From an uncultured SAR116 cluster alpha proteobacterium (lineage in GTDB: Bacteria; Pseudomonadota; Alphaproteobacteria; Puniceispirillales; Puniceispirillaceae), in NCBI GenBank assembly GCA_902596655.1, contig CACJUX010000009.1:1-64000 (forward strand): a stretch of DNA of 64,000 nucleotides, in the 5' to 3' direction. A program made the translations under genes and the position numbers. The notes below the pieces were generated by a model. The model ran no database searches, was not told where the DNA came from, and saw only the letters and a list, made by a program, of their open reading frames with translations. Below are positions 34,653-44,010 of the stretch, piece by piece. Every line of letters starts with the position of its first letter. Positions within the stretch are counted from its first letter, which is position 1.

Positions 34653-35003
34653 TTTGATTCTGTCCTGTTATCATCGTTGATGGCCATTCTAACAATCTGT
34701 TTTTGCCTAGAACATTGAGCCCAAAAGTTGATCGTATGAATGCACTCGTTCTAGATCAGTTAATATGGTCACAGACCAGACTGCGACCAGACAGTAAACA
34801 TACGCTAAAGCGCACCGTAAAGCGGCAATGCTACATCCCTGAGGATCATTGGTGGCACTCCTAAAACCATTGCTGGAGTTATAGTGCATACGCCCATTGA
34901 CGGCTAGTGTAGCCTCGCCAAAAACAAGGTGAATTCACCTGTTTCAGGGTATTTTGGCATCAATTTATCACCAGATGTTACATTTCTGGCGGAAAAGCAT
35001 CGC
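34653..35003. other. Gap upstream of zwf; promoter region with a 14-bp palindrome
   Basis: The gap of 351 bases separates the zwf start from the stop of the DUF3604 gene and has no supported gene. It must hold the promoter of the Entner-Doudoroff operon. AGGTGAATTCACCT at 34927-34940 is a perfect 14-bp palindrome, about 275 bases before zwf and 64 bases after the DUF3604 stop; an operator or an mRNA end structure is possible. The + ORF 34929..35243 is antisense to the DUF3604 gene. Confidence 0.45.
34927..34940. promoter_or_regulatory. Perfect palindrome AGGTGAATTCACCT
   Basis: This 14-bp dyad has no spacer and is the size of an operator half-site pair for a dimeric regulator. No T-run follows on either strand, so it is unlikely to be a rho-independent terminator. 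Its regulator is unknown. Confidence 0.35.
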
Positions 35004-37340
35004 CTACCGATAGAGGTAGATGGGGCTGCTCCAGCACAAGGTCCCATCTTCCTGCGTCAGGCGAATGAAAATTGGATTGTCGCCAGATGGCTTCACGTTG
35101 ATCTGCCGGGTGAATGTGAGAGCTTTGTTCGGGTTTCTATCTGGCAGGCGAAACAGTTTAAGATAGCGCGGCAGATTTCCACTATTGTCAAAAATCTCAT
35201 CCTCATAGCCAATATCCTCCAGCGGAATGCCAGCCTTGATTAGGGGTGTTTCTAGTTTCAGGATGCCTCTATACGGGTCGGCAAGTGTCATCTCAATCCC
35301 GCCAATATTGCCGGTTGTCAGTGCCCTCCAGGTCAACTCGGTTGCACTCGGCTGGTTGAGGGTCTTGTCCTTGTTGAAGAAATTGATCGCCTTGGCCGAT
35401 ATCACCTCATTGTCCGATAAAAAGGCCGACCCGTCCCAGATTACCTGGCGGAAGCGGCCCCGATATTCCGCGCCTTCCCAGATCACGCGAATACGGCTGC
35501 CAAGATCTTCCGGCTTGAAGGGCCGGACCGTTTCGACCAGGTCAAGCCCGTTGAAAATATCAACTCTCTCTATGGGTGTGCTTGTCCGAATATCAACCGC
35601 GAGCGAGGCATCACCTTCTGGCAGATGAACAATATCTCCCATCTGGGCCAGGCGTGTCGCATATCCATCGTCACGGCCATGACGGGGGTCATCATGATAT
35701 AGCGTCCCATTCTGGGAAAAATGCGTCGTAACATTGATCAAAGGGCGTCCATGCTGACCGCCTGTTGTCGCGTAATGGTGGCGCTTGCGAATGCAATCAA
35801 GAATACCGTCACGGGTAAGCGTGTTGGTAAGAAAACAGGTGAGCCCGCCCACGGCACCAAAAAGCGCTGCGCCGGGATAGCTGGCGCCGGGTCGGCCTTT
35901 ATGGCCATCAGAATTGGCCACAATCCCGACGCGGTAGCCAAGCCGGAACGCATCCTCGACAAGCCATTCGAAGGTGCCCCAACTTGAATGGATTTCCATG
36001 GATTTCTCAAAACGGCCATCATGGGCAAGCTCGATATCGGCGTATCTGCCACCACAATGCGCGTAGACAACGACGTCGGTCTCGTCATTTTCGGCGAAGG
36101 CGGCGAACAGTTCTGTTGCGGAGTTGCAGTCGGTGTCGATGTCTGAATGGTCGCTGACAAGCGCATGCGATGACCGGCGAATAGTTCTGCCCTCCGAGGC
36201 AAAATAGACATTCCGGTCACCTCCAAGGCCGGTATTGCCCGACCATTCATAGCCTGGGATGGTTACGAAGTCTCCGTCCCTGTTAAATCTGGTGCATAAT
36301 TCATCGAGATGCCGCCAGAAATCTGTAGTGATTTGGAAATCATTTCCCTGATGCCCGATCACATCGATGAAGGCACGGTCGCGCGCAAATCTGAAATATT
36401 CCTCCGCGGAACCGGTGCCGATCGTCTCTTCTGATTGGCCATGAATGTCACCCCAGAAATGCCGAGATATTGGATTTTCTTCAATCCGAATCGGGTTTGT
36501 GGAGAAAACCAGGACGCCGCTGTCATCGTGAAAATCAATGGCCAGATCACCTACTTCCTCCGCCACTAGATTGTCGATGCTGCTGGCGAAATCACCGCTT
36601 TTCAAACATATCGTCTCTGGCAATCCAGCAAGCTGCAGATTGGCCCTTGGATGAAATGTCACGTCACATTGATCAGAGGGGTTACCCCATTTGTCCTCAC
36701 CTTTGAATTTAACTGAGAAACCCTCGCCAACGGCTCGGATTGTCGGGCCAATTGCGATATATCTCTGCGGTGCGCCAGGCACAATTTTGATTGTTGGCTG
36801 TCTGGGGACGGGTTGGTAGCAAAAGGTTGCGATTGGATCGACCAATGTATGAAATTCATAGCTTTCCTCACAGAATGTCTGAAGCCGCATCCCCGGTGAT
36901 CCGCCTGACCGATCGCCAAAAGTGATGCTGATCTCGTCACCCTGTTTGAGGAACCCGCGTACAACCTTAATATATAATGTTCTATCCCATGGACGCACAT
37001 TGCCCTTTGGATCGTAATGATGGGTCAAAACGGCATTGTTTGATGCGGTGACGGTGGTGTAGTTTGGCCCAGTTGGATCTTCGAATTGTGGCCGTGTCTG
37101 GTCACTGGCAAAACGGAAACAGACTCGTAAAGACCCGGAGTCGTCGATCCCAAACTTGCCAGCGGTATAGGTTAGCGTAAAGGTCTGATAGCTGCCGGCC
37201 TCAAAAGAGCCCGCGGGAGAAATCGTAACATCGCCCAAGTCATGGGCTGGGACGGGAAAGCTGTTCGGAGAACTTGTTAGGCCGCTCGTGCCGCCCACAG
37301 CGTGCATGTCATCGCGGCTTCCAAGTGGTGTTTCGCTCAT
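35004..37340 (-). CDS. DUF3604 protein, PHP-like predicted metal hydrolase
   Basis: This encodes 778 residues with no signal peptide. Two beta-rich regions (roughly 20-280) precede a PHP-like domain: RHFWGDIHGQSEETIGTG, RDRAFIDVIGHQGND, VTIPGYEWSGN, VVVYAHCGGRYADI, EIHSSWGTFEWL and VGIVANSDGHKGRPG carry metal-binding His, Asp and Glu residues. The pattern fits DUF3604, a family with no firmly established reaction. The final 200 residues add more beta structure (VDIRTSTPIERVDIFNG). The gene is alone; the upstream neighbour is a TauE/SafE pseudogene. Confidence 0.85.
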   Translation of the reverse strand: MSETPLGSRDDMHAVGGTSGLTSSPNSFPVPAHDLGDVTISPAGSFEAGSYQTFTLTYTAGKFGIDDSGSLRVCFRFASDQTRPQFEDPTGPNYTTVTASNNAVLTHHYDPKGNVRPWDRTLYIKVVRGFLKQGDEISITFGDRSGGSPGMRLQTFCEESYEFHTLVDPIATFCYQPVPRQPTIKIVPGAPQRYIAIGPTIRAVGEGFSVKFKGEDKWGNPSDQCDVTFHPRANLQLAGLPETICLKSGDFASSIDNLVAEEVGDLAIDFHDDSGVLVFSTNPIRIEENPISRHFWGDIHGQSEETIGTGSAEEYFRFARDRAFIDVIGHQGNDFQITTDFWRHLDELCTRFNRDGDFVTIPGYEWSGNTGLGGDRNVYFASEGRTIRRSSHALVSDHSDIDTDCNSATELFAAFAENDETDVVVYAHCGGRYADIELAHDGRFEKSMEIHSSWGTFEWLVEDAFRLGYRVGIVANSDGHKGRPGASYPGAALFGAVGGLTCFLTNTLTRDGILDCIRKRHHYATTGGQHGRPLINVTTHFSQNGTLYHDDPRHGRDDGYATRLAQMGDIVHLPEGDASLAVDIRTSTPIERVDIFNGLDLVETVRPFKPEDLGSRIRVIWEGAEYRGRFRQVIWDGSAFLSDNEVISAKAINFFNKDKTLNQPSATELTWRALTTGNIGGIEMTLADPYRGILKLETPLIKAGIPLEDIGYEDEIFDNSGNLPRYLKLFRLPDRNPNKALTFTRQINVKPSGDNPIFIRLTQEDGTLCWSSPIYLYR

Positions 37341-37414
37341 ATAATCGCTCTATGCCTTTATCATCACGATCAGCCAAGGTCTGGTCTTACATCTCGCAAA
37401 CTTGGTTTTAACAT

Positions 37415-38172
37415 TCATATGGGAAAGACGATAGCAGCCATCTCGCCAAGGACAAGGGTGAGGCTGGACAAAAGAACGAGCTTGGTCAGGGTTTGGTGAA
37501 AAATCGTTTCAGGCAATTTGCGGAATGCCAGTTGTCTCACCTGCGTTCCGATGATCGAGACGGGAATTGCGAGCAGGGCGAACCAGAGAATATTAGAGAA
37601 CATGCGGTTCTGCCAAATCATCAATGCCGCCACAATGATTTTGATCAGCATGTTTACGGGTTGGATAATGGCGCGCTGTTTGCTATCTGGCCAATCGTGT
37701 AGGGTGTATCACATTTTTGGCAGGGCGACAGACAACCTGGCGACCACCCCCAGACCGCCCCGGCAAAGCCGGTTTAGATGTCGCCGAACAAATGGCGCCG
37801 GCGCAATTTTGGGATGGGTCTCAAGATGGTGAAATATGTCCAAACCGCACCTGAAGACCGACGACAATCATTTTGAGGAAAACAACATTTATCCAGTAAA
37901 GCACGGCAAATCCGATGCCAATGACTAGAATTGTGGGCACCAGAAACTGTTCAAAGCTGGGTGCCCTCAGCAAAAACCGCAAAATAAAAAACGCCCTGGA
38001 CACCGCTTAGGATCGACACGATGATCACCAACGAGATCGCATCATTGACCGGCATCGCTGCAAGCCAGCAGCCAAGTGCAAAAAGGCCGGTGCCAAACCC
38101 AGCCAGAACATTGACAAGCCCGCTAGCAAACGCGCTGATGGGTACCATTACTAGGGTAAACACCCTCATCAC
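37415..38172 (-). pseudogene. Decayed TauE/SafE-family anion exporter
   Basis: Pieces of one membrane protein lie in different frames. The front gives PISAFASGLVNVLAGFGTG and IISLVIIV-type helices up to VFYFAVF, then the frame changes near a T5 run at about 37970 and continues as FEQFLVPTILVIGIGFAVLYW. A middle stretch reads WPDSKQRAIIQPVN in yet another frame before joining LIKIIVAALMIWQNRMFSN near 37651. The segment order matches TauE/SafE (sulfite/organosulfonate exporters), whose central QRA..QP.N motif is recognisable. At least two frameshifts make it nonfunctional. The three track ORFs at 37415, 37821 and 37951 are its fragments. Confidence 0.8.
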
Positions 38173-38344
38173 AGGCGTTTTGGGGTAGCTTTTTTTAGAA
38201 AAAAACTTTTGGCATCAATTCCGATTTGGACAATCTAGTTGCGCCAGATACAGTCTGTCTCTTGATGTTTAGCCAGATTTTGGACAAGATTGACTCTGAG
38301 GTTAGCGGTAGTCACAACCATGAAGACGCTATAGTGCCAGGATC

Positions 38345-39157
38345 ATGCATTCACTTATTACTGCCCGCCATATAGAGGATTACAAACGTGATGGCGTCGT
38401 CCTAATCAAAGGCCTTTTTGCTGGTTATGTCGACCTTATCCGCGATGGCATCGATGCGAATATGCGATCCCCCGGCCCCTATGCAGCAGAAAACCTTAAA
38501 CCAGATGAAACGGGGCGGTTCTTTGATGATTACTGCAACTGGCAACGTATCAACCAGTTCCGAGATGTAATCCATCTGTCACCTGCTGCTGAGGTTGCGG
38601 CTGATCTGATGGGGTCGCAGACAGTGCAGATTTTTCATGATCATGTACTGGTTAAAGAACCGGGAACAACTAAACCAACGCCATGGCATCAGGACAGCCC
38701 CTATTATTTCGTCGAGGGCCAACAAACGGTGAGTTTCTGGTCGCCAGTTGATTCTGTCAGTGATGCCGCGCTGCGCTGTGTCGCTGGCTCGCATCTTTGG
38801 GAGCGCCCGGTTTTGCCGGTGCGCTGGTTAGCTGAGGATCAGTTCTATCCGGAAGAGGGCAGCTACATGCCGGTTCCCGACCCCGACGCAGAGGCGATGG
38901 ACGTCCGCGAATGGGCAATGCAGCCGGGTGATGCGGTAGCATTTGATTTCCGAGTGTTGCATGGTGCCCGCGGTAATGCCAGCGCCGAGCGTCGCCGCGC
39001 GTTTTCGGTGCGGTTTGTTGGTGATGATGCCTGTTATGTGGAGCGGCCAGGCCGCACCTCACCGCCATTTCCGGGGCATGGGATGATACCGGGCCAGAGA
39101 TTACGTGATGATTGGTTCCCCATCGTTTTTCAGAGAAAATCATTAGCAGAAAAATGA
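38345..39157 (+). CDS. Phytanoyl-CoA dioxygenase (PhyH) family oxygenase, second copy
   Basis: This encodes 270 residues and is only distantly like the PhyH protein at 16.4 kb. The iron motif TPWHQDSPYYF and distal FDFRVLHGARGNAS with the cosubstrate-binding RRRAFSVRFVGDD are intact; QTVSFWSPVDSVSDAALRCVAGSH is the usual core. It is an Fe(II)/2-oxoglutarate-dependent oxygenase of unknown substrate. It is alone in its transcription unit, between the TauE pseudogene and a GAF protein. Confidence 0.88.
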   Translation: MHSLITARHIEDYKRDGVVLIKGLFAGYVDLIRDGIDANMRSPGPYAAENLKPDETGRFFDDYCNWQRINQFRDVIHLSPAAEVAADLMGSQTVQIFHDHVLVKEPGTTKPTPWHQDSPYYFVEGQQTVSFWSPVDSVSDAALRCVAGSHLWERPVLPVRWLAEDQFYPEEGSYMPVPDPDAEAMDVREWAMQPGDAVAFDFRVLHGARGNASAERRRAFSVRFVGDDACYVERPGRTSPPFPGHGMIPGQRLRDDWFPIVFQRKSLAEK

Positions 39158-39335
39158 AGTTTCAGAATTATGTAGTTTTTTAACTGAAAAACTTTTGATT
39201 TTGGAAAACTAAATTGACTCATGGTAAATTTTCTTAAACACTTACATGGTTGATTGACTTGCAACTACGATCAATGGTCTACCTCAAATTTTTTTGACCG
39301 CCGACGGTCTGCATGTATTTTAGGAGGCAAAAATC

Positions 39336-40163
39336 ATGAATATGGCACTTGCTCCACGCCCAGAAAACGAGGAACTGAGAGCGCAAACGGTTGTAAAAAC
39401 CGGACTGATTGATGCGCCCAACCCTGACCTATTTCAGATATATTGCGATTTGGCAAAGGATATAACAGGGTTTGAAACGGCGAGTTTCAGCTTGTATGAC
39501 GGCGAAATGAAATGCTCGATTGCTCAGGCCGGTGGTGACAATTTTGAAGTTGGAGCAAAGTCGGAGAGACATGAATTTAACGTCTGTTCATACGTGTTGC
39601 TAGACTCTGAACCTCTTCTGATGGAGGACATGTGTAAGGATCCCACTTGGAAAGATCATCCTCACCTTGAGGGATTGGATAAAGGCCCCGGATATGCTGG
39701 ATTTCCGGTCATCAACAGTGAAAATTTTGCACTTGGAACGCTTTGTATGATGAATATGTCTGGTCCAAAAGCGCTTACCGGTGAACAGATTGAACAGGTC
39801 AAGAAAATTACCCGTAGTATAGCGCACATGCTTGACTTGCAGATCAAGCAGAAAGAGTTGACCTCAGAGCGTATGCTGGACGCCCTTGCACATTTTCAAA
39901 AAGTCGATCAAAGTTTTGGGCTCACAGATTTTAAGATGTATGTATCCCTCTGCGCTGAATTAAGTGTCTCCGCTGAAGATGCTGAAGGTATTATCAGGGT
40001 CGGCTTGGCAGAAGACGCCGGGGAAAATCGTATCCAGTTGACCGAACAAGGTAGGAGGCTGCAATTTGACATGAACCTCCAACAAAAGGCTATGAAAAGG
40101 ATAAAAATGGACGGTGGCGAGGCCGAAGCTTTGCTGGATGAAATGTTTGCGGAGATTGAATAG
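39336..40163 (+). CDS. GAF-domain protein with a carboxy-terminal helical region
   Basis: This encodes 275 residues. The GAF domain spans about 25-175: LFQIYCDLAKDITGFETASFSLYDG, FNVCSYVLLDSEPLLMEDMCKDPTWKDHP and GYAGFPVINSENFALGTLCMMNMSG, as in small GAF proteins of sensory kinases. The remaining 100 residues are helical and acidic, with no kinase, cyclase or GGDEF output seen. A perfect AGGAGG lies 9 bases before the ATG, predicting strong translation. A small gene follows by 2 bases and a clear terminator ends the pair, so they form a self-contained two-gene unit. Confidence 0.85.
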   Translation: MNMALAPRPENEELRAQTVVKTGLIDAPNPDLFQIYCDLAKDITGFETASFSLYDGEMKCSIAQAGGDNFEVGAKSERHEFNVCSYVLLDSEPLLMEDMCKDPTWKDHPHLEGLDKGPGYAGFPVINSENFALGTLCMMNMSGPKALTGEQIEQVKKITRSIAHMLDLQIKQKELTSERMLDALAHFQKVDQSFGLTDFKMYVSLCAELSVSAEDAEGIIRVGLAEDAGENRIQLTEQGRRLQFDMNLQQKAMKRIKMDGGEAEALLDEMFAEIE

Positions 40164-40165
40164 TC

Positions 40166-40486
40166 ATGTACGCGAAAATTTTTAATTTCAAATTCAACGG
40201 CGTTTCGGAAGCAAAGGTTGCAGCGTCTTTCATTTCAGATGCTTTTGGCAAATTGATCGTTGCCCACAATATGCGTTCACTAAATATCTCTATCGGCAAA
40301 TGCGGCAGCTTATCGATCCAAACAAAGTTTGAAACGGGCGATGACCTCAAATTATTTGAGATCAAGGCTAATGAGGTGTTTACGGATCTTAAGCAAACCT
40401 TTGTTTACAAGGAAGACACATACGCCGGAGTGTATATTTTCAACTACGAAGCGGAGGCCATAAAAGCAGAGGTCTTGGCTGGTTAG
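40166..40486 (+). CDS. Small protein of unknown function paired with the GAF protein
   Basis: This encodes 106 residues starting YAKIFNFKFNGVSEAKVAASFISDAFG. The alternation of strands and helices (SLNISIGKCGSLSIQTKFET; YAGVYIFNYEAEA) suggests a ferredoxin-like or dimeric alpha-beta barrel fold, but no family was recognised. It starts 2 bases after the GAF gene's stop and is followed by a strong terminator, so it probably works together with the GAF protein. Confidence 0.75.
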   Translation: MYAKIFNFKFNGVSEAKVAASFISDAFGKLIVAHNMRSLNISIGKCGSLSIQTKFETGDDLKLFEIKANEVFTDLKQTFVYKEDTYAGVYIFNYEAEAIKAEVLAG

Positions 40487-40523
40487 TTAGCGTTGAGGCT
40501 TATTTTCAACGTGGCGAAATTAG

Positions 40524-40552
40524 GGGCAACATCAAATGGTGTTGCCCTTTTT
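40524..40552 (+). terminator. Rho-independent terminator after the GAF pair
   Basis: GGGCAACA-TCAAATGG-TGTTGCCC forms an 8-bp stem with an 8-base loop followed by TTTTT, a textbook terminator 38 bases after the stop of the small gene. Confidence 0.88.
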
Positions 40553-40596
40553 GATGAATGGACGTTATGAAAATGTCGATGGGTTTTGTGAGGTAA

Positions 40597-41772
<1,176 letters not shown>

Positions 41773-41778
41773 GGGTGA

Positions 41779-43104
41779 TCAGTCAATCTTAAGTGATTTT
41801 CCGCGCCGCAATTTCTGCTTGCGCTGAAAAATGCGGCCTGTTTGCAGGGCATTCTGACCCAGTTTATGCTGCACCTGATCCATCACCGCCTCAAGCTTGT
41901 TCTGCCTGTCGCTGACCCCCCTCTCAATGTCCAGAAGGGATGGTGCTTCCAGCACGCCCAGCTGGTCCACGCTAAAACCGATCAGCCGGAATGACCGCCC
42001 GGGCTTGACCTCGGCAAGCAGCAGTTTGCGCGCCGCCGCAAACAGAAGATGCGCCTTGTCAGTGCAGCTCTGCAGAGTCTGGCTCCGCGTTAATATCTTG
42101 TGATCTGGACGCTTCAGTTTGAGCGTGATCCGCCCGCCGGCAATGTCTGCATTTTTCAGCCGCGTCGAAACCTTCAGGCAAAGCATTTCGAGCTCAGCCT
42201 CGAGGTCAGAAAATGTGCTAAGATCCGCATAAAATGTGGTTTCGCTAGAAACACTCTTAGCAATTCTCTCAGTTGTTACCGGACGGGTGTCTATACCGGC
42301 GGCAAGATTTTGAATCTGCTTTGCCTGCTTTCCAAGAATGGCACTAAGCTGTCTGATGTCGGCCTCAACAAGATCACCGCAAGTGCTGTATCCAGCCGCA
42401 TTTAATCGGCCTGCCCATGACTTGCCCAGACCGAATAGAACGGATACGGGTTGCGGCGCAAGCCAGCTTTTGGCTTCAAGGTGGCCAACGGCAAAAAAAC
42501 CGTCGGGTTTGTCTCTGTCCGACGCCATTTTCGCCAGCGATTTAGTTGGCGCAAGCCCGATGGAAACGGTAATGCCAATCTCTTCACGAATCTTTGTCTG
42601 CATGCGAACTAGAGCCACCGCCGGGCTGCATCCATGTAGCGCCTCAGTCCCAGCAAGGTCGAGAAAGGCCTCGTCAATCGAAATTGGCTGGACTAGCGGT
42701 GTCAATTCCAGCATTTTCTCTCGAATCTGCCGGCTGATTTTCACGTAATGCGCCATCCGAGGTCTGATCACGATGGCGTCGGGACATCGTTTCAGTGCGG
42801 TCCAAGTCGGCATTGCCGAGCGCACACCATATTGGCGAGCAATGTAACAGGCAGCAGCAACAACACCGCGTTCCCGCCCGCCAACAATCACCGGCTTATC
42901 AGCCAGCTGCGGATTGTCTCGTTTTTCCACCGAGGCATAAAAGGCGTCACAATCTATGTGGGCGATGCACAAGTCAAAAAGTTCCGCATGCCACCGCACA
43001 TCCTCACCATTGCAATGCGGACATGATATCGGTGGATGCTCGCCATCGACAAAGCCGTTGCTGCCACAGCCCCTGCACAGTAGTGGATAGGATGAGACCG
43101 GCAT
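41779..43104 (-). CDS. dinB: DNA polymerase IV with N-terminal zinc-finger-like extension
   Basis: This encodes 441 residues. A CxxC..CxxC module (LLCRGCGSNG and ISCPHCNGEDV) covers about 35 residues before the polymerase begins at CIAHIDCDAFYASVEKRDNP. PVIVGGRERGVVAAACYIAR and SIDEAFLDLAGTEALHG supply the Y-family metal ligands, KSLAKMASDRDKPDGFF the helix-hairpin region, and a little-finger domain ends the protein. The zinc extension is known from alphaproteobacterial DinB. No LexA-type box was identified upstream. Confidence 0.94.
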   Translation of the reverse strand: MPVSSYPLLCRGCGSNGFVDGEHPPISCPHCNGEDVRWHAELFDLCIAHIDCDAFYASVEKRDNPQLADKPVIVGGRERGVVAAACYIARQYGVRSAMPTWTALKRCPDAIVIRPRMAHYVKISRQIREKMLELTPLVQPISIDEAFLDLAGTEALHGCSPAVALVRMQTKIREEIGITVSIGLAPTKSLAKMASDRDKPDGFFAVGHLEAKSWLAPQPVSVLFGLGKSWAGRLNAAGYSTCGDLVEADIRQLSAILGKQAKQIQNLAAGIDTRPVTTERIAKSVSSETTFYADLSTFSDLEAELEMLCLKVSTRLKNADIAGGRITLKLKRPDHKILTRSQTLQSCTDKAHLLFAAARKLLLAEVKPGRSFRLIGFSVDQLGVLEAPSLLDIERGVSDRQNKLEAVMDQVQHKLGQNALQTGRIFQRKQKLRRGKSLKID

Positions 43105-43215
43105 GCTATGCGCCTCCTCGAAAGCCTGAAAGTTTATGGTGCAATCATCAAACAGACAAGACCGGATGGTGTTAAGCGGACAGGTGAGGCTGGTATAAAA
43201 GCGGCAGTTGGGTAA

Positions 43216-44001
43216 TTAGAACTCCGCCATGAATTTGGCTGCCTCGCGCACCCGCGCCGCATTATCGCTGGCAATGCTGCCATCTGCCATATAGATCGAA
43301 TTTTCAAAGCCAACCCGTACCTTGCCGCCCGCTGCGATCGCTGCCTTCAGACACGCGGCCTCTTCGGTTGCAAAGGCGCAGATGGCCCAATCACTGTCGA
43401 TTTCGGCATTTTTCAACTCTGCTAGAAAGGGAGGCAATAACTCGGGGTAGCTGATCCGCCCTGTGTAGTGGCCGACAACAAACAGACACCAGATGCCCTG
43501 TCTTTCAAGTTCTGTCACATCCAGCAAATTTGCCAGCAAAGCAACATCCTCTGGGCCGTAGCATATATGTTGAAGCTGGATACTGGCTTCCAATGTCCAG
43601 TTGTAGAAGGCAATATCTTCTGGTTTTGGCACGCCATCTGGTATCATTTCCCGAACGCCAACAGATGCTCCCTGCGGGACCACCGCCCGAACAATATTGC
43701 GCATGTCGCTCGGTTGGTATTTGCCAACAGTTTCCGTGGTCATCTGCAGATGCATCTCTGGCACAGCGCGCTGCAACTCGGCAATCGCCTCATGATACAG
43801 CCCTACATCAAGAATGTGACTACCATCGGCGTCACGTACATGATAATGGATTGCACCGGCTCCGGCATCGGCGCAGTCACGCGCAACATTGGCGATCTCG
43901 CCGACATCAAGCGGCACCTGCGGGTGATCAGCCTTAACCTTGCGAGCGCCGTTGGGAGCAACCATGATCGGCGGTAGGGGTGATAATGTTGTGCTGGACA
44001 T
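43216..44001 (-). CDS. BKACE family protein (3-keto-5-aminohexanoate cleavage enzyme-like)
   Basis: This encodes 261 residues of the beta-keto acid cleavage family (TIM barrel with zinc). IMVAPNGARKVKADHPQVP, GAGAIHYHVRDADGSH (metal-binding His pair) and GKVRVGFENSIYMADG are conserved family blocks. The reaction condenses a beta-keto acid with acetyl-CoA to give acetoacetate and a new acyl-CoA; the specific beta-keto acid differs among subgroups and is unknown here. It starts 9 bases after the stop of the DmdA-like gene, so the two form an operon. Confidence 0.9.
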   Translation of the reverse strand: MSSTTLSPLPPIMVAPNGARKVKADHPQVPLDVGEIANVARDCADAGAGAIHYHVRDADGSHILDVGLYHEAIAELQRAVPEMHLQMTTETVGKYQPSDMRNIVRAVVPQGASVGVREMIPDGVPKPEDIAFYNWTLEASIQLQHICYGPEDVALLANLLDVTELERQGIWCLFVVGHYTGRISYPELLPPFLAELKNAEIDSDWAICAFATEEAACLKAAIAAGGKVRVGFENSIYMADGSIASDNAARVREAAKFMAEF

Positions 44002-44010
44002 GATTTTGAT

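Noticed and set aside
34929-35243. 104-residue + ORF at the end of the DUF3604 gene
   Set aside because: Its second half is antisense to DUF3604, and no ribosome binding site is present.
43468-43977. 169-residue + ORF opposite the BKACE gene
   Set aside because: It lies entirely within a recognised gene on the other strand and has no domain resemblance.
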